Below are positions 1-5,175 of a stretch of 5,175 bases of DNA, piece by piece. This DNA comes from Candidatus Sivonenia alaskensis PMM_0068 (lineage in GTDB: Bacteria > Cyanobacteriota > Cyanobacteriia > Gloeobacterales > PMM-0068). The translations under genes were made by a program, and so were the position numbers. Within the stretch, counting starts at the first letter, position 1, and each line of letters starts with the position of its first letter. The notes beneath the pieces are model-generated. The model did no database searches and was not told where the DNA came from. It saw only the letters and a program-made list of their open reading frames with translations. The DNA lies in contig CASBPW010000342.1 of assembly GCA_949127685.1 (NCBI GenBank), positions 1-5,175 of the forward strand, read 5' to 3'.

Positions 1-3
1 GCA

Positions 4-213
4 TCACCCTTTGCCAGAGTTATAACAACCATCGTTATGTACACCCAATCCATCAGAAATTCCAGCAAAAGCATAGGTTTTAGTAGAATTGGTCGTGAAA
101 TTTGAAAGGCCGCCTTCTATAGGAGTGATTTCATCTCTGCCGGTTAGTAATGGGACTAAATTAAAATCACTGCTACTGACTGAAATACCCAGCTTAATGG
201 TCACTTTCTGCAA
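4..213 (-). CDS. Small protein, candidate double-glycine-leader secreted peptide precursor (bacteriocin/RiPP-like)
   Basis: This is a complete 69-residue frame that I do not recognise as a named family. It starts at TTG, the first possible start after the last in-frame stop. An AGGAG lies 10 bases upstream, inside the last codons of mnmG, and the frame begins 7 bases after the mnmG stop. Residues 27-35 read DEITPIEGG. This fits the double-glycine leader pattern used by C39-peptidase ABC exporters: Glu at -8, aliphatic at -7, Ile at -4, Gly-Gly at -2/-1. Cleavage after Gly35 would release a 34-residue peptide with four Ser, four Thr, six Gly, four Asn and a single Cys63, ending GCYNSGKG. No membrane segment or Sec signal is visible. 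GC is about 40%, lower than the neighbours. The peptide role is inference. It could instead be an unrelated hypothetical protein or a chance frame, and any exporter gene would lie outside the window. Confidence 0.42.
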   Translation of the reverse strand: MQKVTIKLGISVSSSDFNLVPLLTGRDEITPIEGGLSNFTTNSTKTYAFAGISDGLGVHNDGCYNSGKG

Positions 214-220
214 GAGGGTC

Positions 221-2143
221 CTACTCCTGTGAAAGCACCATTTCTTTCCTGCGTCTTTCTGCTTCTAGATAAACTAAAAGGGCATTCACATCGGCTGGAT
301 TAACCCCACCAATACGACTGGCTTGACCAATCGTTTGGGGGCGAATCTTAGTCAGTTTTTCACGGGATTCTTTAGAGAGAAATTCTAGATTATGATAGTT
401 CAAAGCATCTGGAATTTTCTGATTAGCATGTTTGCTCAATTGTTCAATCTGGCGATTTTGGCGGTTGATATAGCCCTCATACTTGATAGCAATTTCGGCT
501 CCTTCCCGAATGGCGCGGTCTAATTCTGGGAGGCTATGCCAATTCTGCGGTTCTGAGATTCCAGAGGCTTCCAGCGTTTCATAGTGGACCCCAGGCCGCC
601 GCAATAAATCAGCCAAAGACATACCTGGCTTGAATCCTTCCTTAGTCATTTCTATGAATTTTTGACCCGCGTTAGATTGGTCCTGAACGCGGATAGTCTG
701 TAGCCGCTGGATCTCTTCGCCAATAGCCCGATATTTATCGGTAAACAATTGCCAGCGCCGGTCATCGATCAGGCCCATTTCGCGCCCAATAGGAGTTAAG
801 CGTGCATCTGCATTATCGGAACGCAGCACCAAACGGTATTCAGAGCGGGAGGTCAGCATCCGGTAGGGTTCGCGGATTTCCTTCGTGACCAGATCATCCA
901 GGAGGGTTCCAATGTAGGAACTCTCACGGGACAGGTGTATCAGATCCTTGCCCTGGACCAACCGCGCTGCATTGATTCCTCCAATGATTCCTTGGGCGGC
1001 AGCTTCTTCATAGCCCGTGGTGCCATTCACCTGTCCCGCACAAAATAAACCTTCCACCCGTTTGGTCATCAAGGTGGGGTAGCACTGGGTTGCAGGAATG
1101 TAGTCATACTCCACCGCGTAGGCGGGACGCAGCATCACGCAGTTTTCCATACCTGGCAAAGTCTGAAGCATTTTTAGCTGGACCGGTTCGGGCAAACTGG
1201 TGGAAAATCCTTGGACATAGAGTTCGGGGGTGTCTCGGCCCTCGGGTTCGATAAAAATCTGATGGGATTCCTTATCGGCAAAACGGACAATCTTGTCTTC
1301 GATACTGGGGCAATAGCGGGGACCTTTGGCATCAATATCGCCACTAAACATGGGAGATAGATGCAGGTTTTCCCGAATCACTTGATGCGTAGCCGCTGTC
1401 GTATGTGTCAAGTAACAATTCATTTGCTTTCGCTCTACCCAGGCTTCTGGATCAAAGCTGAACCAGCGAACCTCCAAGTCAGGGGGTTGTTCTTCCATCA
1501 CCGAGAAGTCCACGGACCTACGGTCTACCCGCGCAGGCGTTCCCGTTTTCAGACGTCCGGTTTCAAATCCCAAATCATGCAACTGTTGGGTGAGCCCTAC
1601 TGCCGGAAATTCTCCAGCCCGTCCTGCATCCATTGATTTGCGCCCAATCCAAATCTTGCCTTGAAGAAAAGTGCCGGTGGTCAAAATTACAGAGCGGCAA
1701 CGAATATCCACTCCAAAGTATGTACCAACCCCTTCAACGGCCCCATGAGCATCTAGATATAAGTCCGTCACCATACCCTGGCGGACCGTTAGATTCGCGG
1801 TGCTTTCTAGAACTCTTTTCATCACACGGGAATATTCCAACTTATCGGTCTGCGCCCGCAAAGCCCATACGGCAGGGCCACGAGAGCTATTGAGAATCCG
1901 CTTTTGCAGGTAGCAACGGTCGGCCATTTTGCCGATTTCACCACCCAGGGCATCGACTTCGTGCACCAACTGGGATTTAGCCGGACCGCCAACCGCAGGA
2001 TTACAGGGTTGCCAGGCCATGGTATCCAGATTCATCGTCATCAGAAGGGTGCGACAACCAAGACGGGCGGCGGCTAGCGCCGCTTCACAGCCAGCATGCC
2101 CTGCCCCAACAACGACTACATCAAATTCGTACAAGTATTCCAT
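221..2143 (-). CDS. mnmG: tRNA uridine-5-carboxymethylaminomethyl(34) synthesis enzyme MnmG (GidA)
   Basis: MnmG is the FAD-dependent partner of the GTPase MnmE. In the cytoplasm the complex installs the (carboxymethyl)aminomethyl group on C5 of wobble uridine 34 of several tRNAs, with methylene-tetrahydrofolate as carbon donor. The 640-residue length is normal. The FAD-binding GAGHAG motif is at residues 13-18. PCNPAVGGPAKSQ carries Cys47, and GPRYCPSIEDK carries Cys278; these correspond to the two essential cysteines (47 and 277) of E. coli MnmG. The second signature, FCAGQVNGTTGYEEAAAQG, is at 367-385. The C-terminal MnmE- and tRNA-binding helical domain ends with IGQASRIGGVNPADVNALL at 605-623. 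The ATG start puts the dinucleotide fold at the usual distance from the N-terminus. No Shine-Dalgarno site precedes it. A short tail (KEMVLSQE) follows the usual charged end and contains the ribosome site for the next ORF. Family identity is certain, and the resemblance is cyanobacterial throughout. Confidence 0.98.
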   Translation of the reverse strand: MEYLYEFDVVVVGAGHAGCEAALAAARLGCRTLLMTMNLDTMAWQPCNPAVGGPAKSQLVHEVDALGGEIGKMADRCYLQKRILNSSRGPAVWALRAQTDKLEYSRVMKRVLESTANLTVRQGMVTDLYLDAHGAVEGVGTYFGVDIRCRSVILTTGTFLQGKIWIGRKSMDAGRAGEFPAVGLTQQLHDLGFETGRLKTGTPARVDRRSVDFSVMEEQPPDLEVRWFSFDPEAWVERKQMNCYLTHTTAATHQVIRENLHLSPMFSGDIDAKGPRYCPSIEDKIVRFADKESHQIFIEPEGRDTPELYVQGFSTSLPEPVQLKMLQTLPGMENCVMLRPAYAVEYDYIPATQCYPTLMTKRVEGLFCAGQVNGTTGYEEAAAQGIIGGINAARLVQGKDLIHLSRESSYIGTLLDDLVTKEIREPYRMLTSRSEYRLVLRSDNADARLTPIGREMGLIDDRRWQLFTDKYRAIGEEIQRLQTIRVQDQSNAGQKFIEMTKEGFKPGMSLADLLRRPGVHYETLEASGISEPQNWHSLPELDRAIREGAEIAIKYEGYINRQNRQIEQLSKHANQKIPDALNYHNLEFLSKESREKLTKIRPQTIGQASRIGGVNPADVNALLVYLEAERRRKEMVLSQE

Positions 2144-2214
2144 ACGTCGATTTTATGCGTTGGGCGTGTCGCTTTGGGAGATAATACGGGCTGTTTCCTC
2201 CATGGTTTTGAGCG
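2144..2214. promoter_or_regulatory. Divergent mnmG / lipoprotein intergenic region
   Basis: This 71-base spacer must carry the starts of two divergent transcripts unless either gene is read from farther away. At 2180-2186 the sequence GATAATA offers a plus-strand -10-like GATAAT and an overlapping minus-strand TATTAT. Neither has a convincing -35 element at 16-18 bases, so the promoters are only candidates. On the minus strand a GGAGGAAA occurs too far from the mnmG ATG to act as its ribosome site. Upstream of the lipoprotein ATG only a weak TTGAG is present. Confidence 0.3.
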
Positions 2215-2895
2215 ATGCGTGTTTCCTTCTTGGCTTTGCCACTGATCTTTTTATTAGGAGCTTGTGGCGTGGCTAATCTCAAAGAGGCTCCCAAGGAAGT
2301 AGAACCGATCACCTATACTCCAGGCAAATCCGTTAGTTTTAAACCGGATCCGAATAGCTATTTCTTGCTCAAGTCCGATGGCAGTCCCTTTAAAGATGCT
2401 GCGGGGAAAGAAGCAAAAAGTCTTACCGTCGGGGAATACACGACCAGGCTAAATGTCAGTGCCCTTAAATTTACAGCCACCGGTGATAAGCTAACACCAG
2501 AAGATAAAGCACCCCGCTACGCTTTGCGCGCTGTGCTTAAACCGGTAGGCCCCAATCATGCCCTGAGTTCAGATGCTCAATCCGTTTTCCTGGATGTGGA
2601 TGGAAAAGGACTCCAGTTTCCTTTTGACTATGACATCACCACCTTCCGCGACTCCACCGGGAAGCAGGAAAATATTGATGTCGAACTAAAACCGCAAGGA
2701 ATCAAGAAGATCTTGGCGGCTAAGGAAGTGGCTTTGAAAGTACGCCTATTTTCTGAGCCCATGGCTACCGCTGGAGAATGCGCCAACGCCGCCGCCGGGT
2801 CTGCTAAATTGCTGTCTTGTAAAAATTCTTATACAGGTCAAAAATTGACGGGGAATAATCTACAGAGTTTGCAAGCCTTTGTATTGGGCAAATAA
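2215..2895 (+). CDS. Predicted lipoprotein of unknown function
   Basis: The 226-residue product starts with Met-Arg, then a hydrophobic stretch (residues 4-14), then the lipobox LGA-Cys at 14-17. That is a type II signal peptide, so the mature protein should be lipid-anchored at Cys17. Gly18 at +2 gives no obvious inner-membrane retention signal. The mature part is polar with alternating hydrophobic residues (YALRAVLKP near 102-110, FLDVDGKGLQFPFDYD near 125-140), suggesting a beta-rich extracytoplasmic domain. Two further cysteines, Cys189 and Cys202, lie 13 apart in a Gly/Ala/Ser-rich C-terminal loop and could form a disulfide. I do not recognise the family. The ATG at 2215 is chosen because it places the signal peptide exactly. 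Its ribosome site is weak. It is divergent from mnmG and convergent, 12 bases apart, with the oxidoreductase, so it is probably transcribed alone. No terminator hairpin is evident after it. Confidence 0.85.
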   Translation: MRVSFLALPLIFLLGACGVANLKEAPKEVEPITYTPGKSVSFKPDPNSYFLLKSDGSPFKDAAGKEAKSLTVGEYTTRLNVSALKFTATGDKLTPEDKAPRYALRAVLKPVGPNHALSSDAQSVFLDVDGKGLQFPFDYDITTFRDSTGKQENIDVELKPQGIKKILAAKEVALKVRLFSEPMATAGECANAAAGSAKLLSCKNSYTGQKLTGNNLQSLQAFVLGK

Positions 2896-2907
2896 TTTAC
2901 CCACCGA

Positions 2908-4137
2908 TTAGAGACCCACTGCAATAGTCATCCCTGCATTGCGAAGTCGGTCCGCGAGAACGTCGCCGAGGCCAGTAGCTGGAGTCAGGATACCGCCGCG
3001 CTCTCGACCACCGGGCAATGCGTCCAGGTTCAAGGCCAAGCTTAGGGCCGACTCGCAAAGAAATTTGACCGTGGCCCGATTTCCTGGATCCCCCTGGTCG
3101 CGGATCAATCCATGCACTTTGCGACCATCCATCGCTATGCCCAGAAGGTCACAGCGGAACCAGCCCTCGTCCATAAGTTTTTCAGAAGGACCGCTGCCCG
3201 GTTGCGGTAGAACGGGAGCTAATAAGGAACGGACCGGAGGTTGTTGGAGGGCCCCTGTAAATAGGGCCATGCCTGCGGTTAGACCTGCCGCCTTGATCCA
3301 GGCAAGGGGTTCATCGAATTTTAGGTATTCCTGATAATGGAAGTCCGGGCCGTAAGCTTCTTGCCACTGATCATACAGAGCAGAGCTTCGGCGCACGACG
3401 CGCGTATTGATCGGACCCATGAAGAAAGGGGCTACCCATGTCCCCATATCCCTATCGTATTGTGGTTCTTCAGGGTCTTGATTCTGTTCCATCTCCTGCT
3501 TGGAATGTTCTTTCTGTGGGTTGAGGAGAAAGGGGTCGCGGGCTAGAGCCAATTGACCAGAATCTTGTAGGTTGAAACCAGAGGCGAGGGTACCGCCATT
3601 AAAACCGCCATAAAGTTGAAAATACGCCTTCACTGCGCTGCAGGGCACTCCCAGTTCTTTCTGGATATGGCGGACAACAAGATAGACGCCCAAATCCGAG
3701 GGCACCGAATCGAATCCACAAAAAGGAATAATGCGTGTCCCGTCAGAAGCTGCCTGGCTGTGATAGCGGACAATGAGATTTTTAACCCAGGGAGTTTCGC
3801 CTGTAATGTCCACATAGTGAGTTTTCAAGCGTACGCAAGCATTGACTATAGCGTCGCCGTAGAGCGTAAAAGGCCCTGCCGTGTTCAGCAAGACGCGCGT
3901 CTGTGACACCATGGCATCTACCGCCTCTTGGTCCTGACTGTCGGCCTCCAACACGTCCACGTTCGCTACAGTGGCTCCGATTTGGGCTTTCACCACCTCT
4001 AGTTTCTGTCGATTACGACCAGCGATAGCCCAATGCACCTGATCGGGTTTTACATGTTTGGCAAAATACTGCACCGTCTGTTTCCCGGTGAAGCCACTGG
4101 CACCATAGAGCACAACATCGTATTCACGCTCAGGCAT
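2908..4137 (-). CDS. Saccharopine dehydrogenase-like NAD(P)-binding oxidoreductase (trans-acting enoyl reductase type)
   Basis: This 409-residue protein belongs to the saccharopine-dehydrogenase-like group that also contains mycobacterial trans-acting enoyl reductase and eukaryotic SCCPDH. The N-terminal Rossmann fold shows YGASGFTG at 11-18, AGRNRQKL at 39-46 (consistent with NADP phosphate binding), NTAGPF at 85-90 and HYVDITGE at 107-114. CGFDSVPSDLG at 140-150 and GGTLASG at 181-187 are family hallmarks. A charged, probably flexible stretch spans 207-231 and a hydrophobic, possibly membrane-associating segment spans 283-297. The C-terminus ends in GGILTPATGLGDVLADRL, as is usual for the group. 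The substrate cannot be read from the sequence; true lysine-pathway saccharopine dehydrogenase is unlikely. The start is ATG, with AAAGGAG at 4149-4155, 11 bases upstream. The gene follows the rpsU terminator, so it probably has its own promoter or depends on read-through. Confidence 0.93.
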   Translation of the reverse strand: MPEREYDVVLYGASGFTGKQTVQYFAKHVKPDQVHWAIAGRNRQKLEVVKAQIGATVANVDVLEADSQDQEAVDAMVSQTRVLLNTAGPFTLYGDAIVNACVRLKTHYVDITGETPWVKNLIVRYHSQAASDGTRIIPFCGFDSVPSDLGVYLVVRHIQKELGVPCSAVKAYFQLYGGFNGGTLASGFNLQDSGQLALARDPFLLNPQKEHSKQEMEQNQDPEEPQYDRDMGTWVAPFFMGPINTRVVRRSSALYDQWQEAYGPDFHYQEYLKFDEPLAWIKAAGLTAGMALFTGALQQPPVRSLLAPVLPQPGSGPSEKLMDEGWFRCDLLGIAMDGRKVHGLIRDQGDPGNRATVKFLCESALSLALNLDALPGGRERGGILTPATGLGDVLADRLRNAGMTIAVGL

Positions 4138-4178
4138 CGGATAAAACGCTCCTTTGTGAGTCGTCTAGGGGACGGTTT

Positions 4179-4210
4179 AAAAAACCCCTATGGCTCTGGC
4201 ACGGGGGTTT
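4179..4210 (-). terminator. Rho-independent terminator after rpsU
   Basis: Read on the minus strand, 6 bases after the rpsU stop, AAACCCC pairs with GGGGTTT (plus-strand arms 4204-4210 and 4182-4188) around a 15-base loop, followed by a run of T continuing to 4179. This closes the ffh-rpsP-khpA-rpsU transcript. The long loop and the 7-bp stem with three A-T pairs suggest moderate strength, so some read-through into the oxidoreductase gene is possible. Confidence 0.75.
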
Positions 4211-4216
4211 GTCAAC

Positions 4217-4396
4217 TTATAGTCTGGGACGATGTCTACGGGCTGCTTCCCGTTTGCGTTTACGCTCTTCGCTGGGTTTCTCGTAGTACTCGCGTCGCTT
4301 AACTTCAGCTAAGATGCCTGCTTTCTGGATTTTCTTCTTAAATCGACGCAGTGCAGACTCTACAGATTCATTTTCGCCAAGACGAACTTCACTCAC
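4217..4396 (-). CDS. rpsU: 30S ribosomal protein S21
   Basis: S21 is a small basic protein of the 30S platform, next to the anti-Shine-Dalgarno end of 16S rRNA, where it helps initiation on natural mRNAs. The 59-residue product starts at GTG and reads (M)SEVRLGENESVESALRRF, then KKKIQKAGILAEVKRREYYE and an Arg/Lys-rich tail ending RRHRPRL. This matches S21 over its whole length. The frame was found by reading the minus strand, because it begins with GTG and overlaps other open frames. It lies 37 bases after khpA and is followed by a terminator, so it is the last gene of the operon. GTG is preferred over the nearby ATG at 4401-4403 because that ATG leads to a stop after four codons. Cyanobacteria often carry more than one S21 gene; whether this organism does cannot be judged here. 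Confidence 0.95.
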   Translation of the reverse strand: MSEVRLGENESVESALRRFKKKIQKAGILAEVKRREYYEKPSEERKRKREAARRHRPRL

Positions 4397-4401
4397 TAAC
4401 C

Positions 4402-4410
4402 ATCACCCCC
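4402..4410 (-). promoter_or_regulatory. Extended Shine-Dalgarno site of rpsU
   Basis: The minus strand reads GGGGGTGAT, matching the full anti-Shine-Dalgarno complement GGAGGTGAT with one A-to-G change that still allows G-U pairing. The part equivalent to GGAGG ends 9 bases before the GTG start, which supports GTG at 4396 as initiator and puts the ATG at 4403 too close to be used efficiently. Confidence 0.65.
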
Positions 4411-4433
4411 TCCGTTATATAAACTACGTATTT

Positions 4434-4751
4434 TTATTCAAAGACCTGCAAACGGACTTCTTGACCGTGGCTTTGGCCCGCTGCTTCCAATACCCGGCGA
4501 ACCGCTTGGATAGTACGGCCTCCACGACCAAATACTTTGCCTTTATCCGAGCTATCAAAGGCAAGACGGATCAGAATTTTAGCGCCTCCACGGGTAGACT
4601 CAACCCGGACGACCAGCTTTTCAGGAGTATCCAACAAAGGTTCCACTAAAAATCGGACCAACTTAGGATAGTCGGGGTGAGGTCCAGAAGGATCATAAAC
4701 TATGCCTTCTTGTGGAGTGCTCTCCGTTTCGTTAGGCGCTGAGCTGTTCAA
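4434..4751 (-). CDS. khpA: KH-domain RNA-binding protein KhpA (YlqC/UPF0109 family)
   Basis: KhpA is a small single-KH protein that binds RNA in the cytoplasm, often as a dimer or with the Jag/KhpB protein; in Gram-positive bacteria it affects cell size and division. In this 105-residue product the KH core begins near PDYPKLVRFLVEPLL (26-40). The GxxG RNA-contact loop is GRGG at 75-78, in KVFGRGGRTIQAVRRVLEAA (72-91). An acidic, Ser/Thr-rich N-terminal tail of about 25 residues precedes the domain. The start is TTG, the only usable in-frame start before the domain, with AAAGG 9 bases upstream. It lies inside the last codons of rpsP, giving a 20-base overlap that suggests translational coupling. 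Placement directly behind rpsP is the usual order in cyanobacteria and Firmicutes. Family identity is secure; the exact start is less so. Confidence 0.94.
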   Translation of the reverse strand: MNSSAPNETESTPQEGIVYDPSGPHPDYPKLVRFLVEPLLDTPEKLVVRVESTRGGAKILIRLAFDSSDKGKVFGRGGRTIQAVRRVLEAAGQSHGQEVRLQVFE

Positions 4752-4998
4752 AGACTTTGGCCTTTACGAGCAAGGTGCGGACAGTTTCTGTAGGCTGTGC
4801 GCCGTTACGGAGCCATTTGGCGGCAGCTTCTACATCAATTTTGAAACATTGTTCAGGCTCAGAATCTTTAGCTCTAGGATTGTAGAAACCAATTTCTTCT
4901 AGAACAGCACCATCCCGTCTTTTACGGGAATCCAAAACAACAATGCGATAAAAGGGACGGCGTTTAGAACCCAACCGTTTCAGACGAATAGCGACGAT
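4732..4998 (-). CDS. rpsP: 30S ribosomal protein S16 (probable ATC start)
   Basis: S16 binds 16S rRNA in the body of the 30S subunit and is needed for its assembly. The product carries the family core IRLKRLGSKRRPFYRIVVLD, followed by SRKRRDGAVLEEIGFYNPRA and GAQPTETVRTLLVKAKVFE. From the ATC codon at 4996-4998 it has 88 residues, a normal S16 length. I chose ATC because AAGGAG sits 7 bases upstream and because ATC falls where all S16 proteins have Met (MVxIRLKR). The first conventional start is TTG at 5014-5016. It would add six residues (MQRRKV), bury the ribosome site within the coding region and have no good site of its own. An ATG-to-ATC sequencing change is a third explanation. The gene overlaps khpA by 20 bases and follows ffh. 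The identity is certain; the start is not. Confidence 0.95.
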   Translation of the reverse strand: MVAIRLKRLGSKRRPFYRIVVLDSRKRRDGAVLEEIGFYNPRAKDSEPEQCFKIDVEAAAKWLRNGAQPTETVRTLLVKAKVFEQLSA

Positions 4999-5005
4999 GA
5001 CCTTT

Positions 5006-5011
5006 CTCCTT
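5006..5011 (-). promoter_or_regulatory. Shine-Dalgarno site of rpsP
   Basis: The minus strand reads AAGGAG, with exactly 7 bases between it and the ATC codon at 4998. No ATG, GTG or TTG follows in frame before the conserved IRLKR core. This site therefore decides the start of rpsP. Confidence 0.7.
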
Positions 5012-5071
5012 TGCAAGACCCACAGCGTATTAGTGTAGCGTGCTTCTTACAACCTTGGATAGAGGCAGGCG

Positions 5072-5175
5072 TTAACTAAATCCTTTGCGGTCCTTCTTTT
5101 TAGGAGGCTTGGGGGGTTTTGCCTTGGTCGCTTGTCCGCGCCAACCAGGGCCTCCCGCTGCCGCCGGGCCCATAC
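5072..5175 (-). CDS. ffh: Signal recognition particle protein Ffh, C-terminal end (partial)
   Basis: The last 33 complete codons before the TAA at 5072-5074 are present; the rest lies beyond the right edge. The residues run from MGPAAAGGPGWRGQ to PKPPKKKDRKGFS. This Gly/Pro-rich linker and lysine-rich tail ending in GFS is the typical end of Ffh, and PGWRG is a form I associate with cyanobacterial Ffh. Ffh is the GTPase that, with 4.5S RNA, delivers nascent membrane proteins to FtsY. Neither the GTPase nor the M domain is visible, so the call rests on the tail and on its position immediately upstream of rpsP, the common ffh-rpsP arrangement. The 55-73 base gap to rpsP holds no hairpin that I can see, so the genes are probably co-transcribed. 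Confidence 0.8.
   Translation of the reverse strand, partial: MGPAAAGGPGWRGQATKAKPPKPPKKKDRKGFS

Noticed and set aside
1361..1893. Plus-strand open frames at 1361-1636 and 1633-1893
   Set aside because: They lie fully inside mnmG on the opposite strand, show no recognisable protein character and no ribosome sites. They are shadows of the conserved gene.
2121..2312. Minus-strand 63-residue frame across the mnmG/lipoprotein spacer
   Set aside because: It overlaps the start of mnmG and the signal-peptide region of the lipoprotein gene in other frames, and shows no recognisable motif.
2881..2920. Bidirectional terminator between the convergent lipoprotein and oxidoreductase genes
   Set aside because: The 12-base gap and flanks contain no inverted repeat with a T run that I can support.
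2939..3906. Plus-strand open frames opposite the oxidoreductase gene
   Set aside because: They are antisense to a well-conserved protein, with compositions typical of reverse-strand shadows (Arg/Ser/Pro-rich) and no independent support.
4187..4215. Perfect -35-like TTGACA right after the rpsU stop as a promoter for the oxidoreductase gene
   Set aside because: At 17 bases spacing the -10 would be CATAGG, which lacks the key final T, and the spacer lies within the terminator hairpin. The hexamer alone is not enough.
4411..4440. TTGAAT - 16 bases - TATAAC between khpA and rpsU as an internal rpsU promoter
   Set aside because: The hexamers are fair, but a transcript starting from it would lose most of the rpsU ribosome site. 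The region is also AT-rich, so matches arise easily. Co-transcription with khpA is simpler.
4314..4902. Plus-strand open frames over khpA, rpsP and rpsU
   Set aside because: The minus-strand genes are confidently identified, and these frames have no family resemblance.
1..5175. HIP1 palindromes, tRNA genes, insertion sequences, CRISPR repeats
   Set aside because: None was found on reading. The window is packed with ordinary genes and the spacers are too short for most of these.

Overview
The window looks like a chromosomal housekeeping segment from a cyanobacterium, possibly an early-branching one. The MnmG protein reads throughout like cyanobacterial MnmG. The partial gene at the right edge ends in a PGWRGQ...KKKDRKGFS tail that resembles cyanobacterial Ffh. 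The order ffh - rpsP - KH-domain gene is the order I associate with cyanobacteria. I saw no HIP1 octamer (GCGATCGC) by eye. Overall GC is near 50%. The lineage is inferred from family resemblance, not from a search.

Layout, left to right. Positions 4-213 (minus) hold a small 69-residue ORF directly behind mnmG. It has a TTG start and about 40% GC, and its residues 27-35 match the double-glycine leader of secreted bacteriocin/RiPP precursors. Positions 221-2143 (minus) are mnmG, complete, with both essential cysteines. A 71-base divergent spacer separates it from a predicted lipoprotein of unknown family (2215-2895, plus). That gene converges, with a 12-base gap, on a saccharopine-dehydrogenase-like oxidoreductase (2908-4137, minus). 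Positions 4179-5175 are one minus-strand translation operon, transcribed from right to left: ffh tail, rpsP (S16), khpA (KH-domain RNA-binding protein), rpsU (S21), then a hairpin terminator.

How the genes work together. The right-hand operon serves ribosome assembly, RNA binding and co-translational membrane targeting. MnmG acts in the same broad process by modifying the tRNA wobble uridine. The oxidoreductase and the lipoprotein show no evident link to this theme.

Points for a second look are the possible double-glycine peptide precursor behind mnmG, the S16 gene whose Shine-Dalgarno site points at an ATC codon, and the absence of any ATG start in the three complete genes of the ribosomal operon. 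No tRNA, rRNA, insertion sequence or CRISPR array was seen, and no gene-free stretch exceeds 300 bases.
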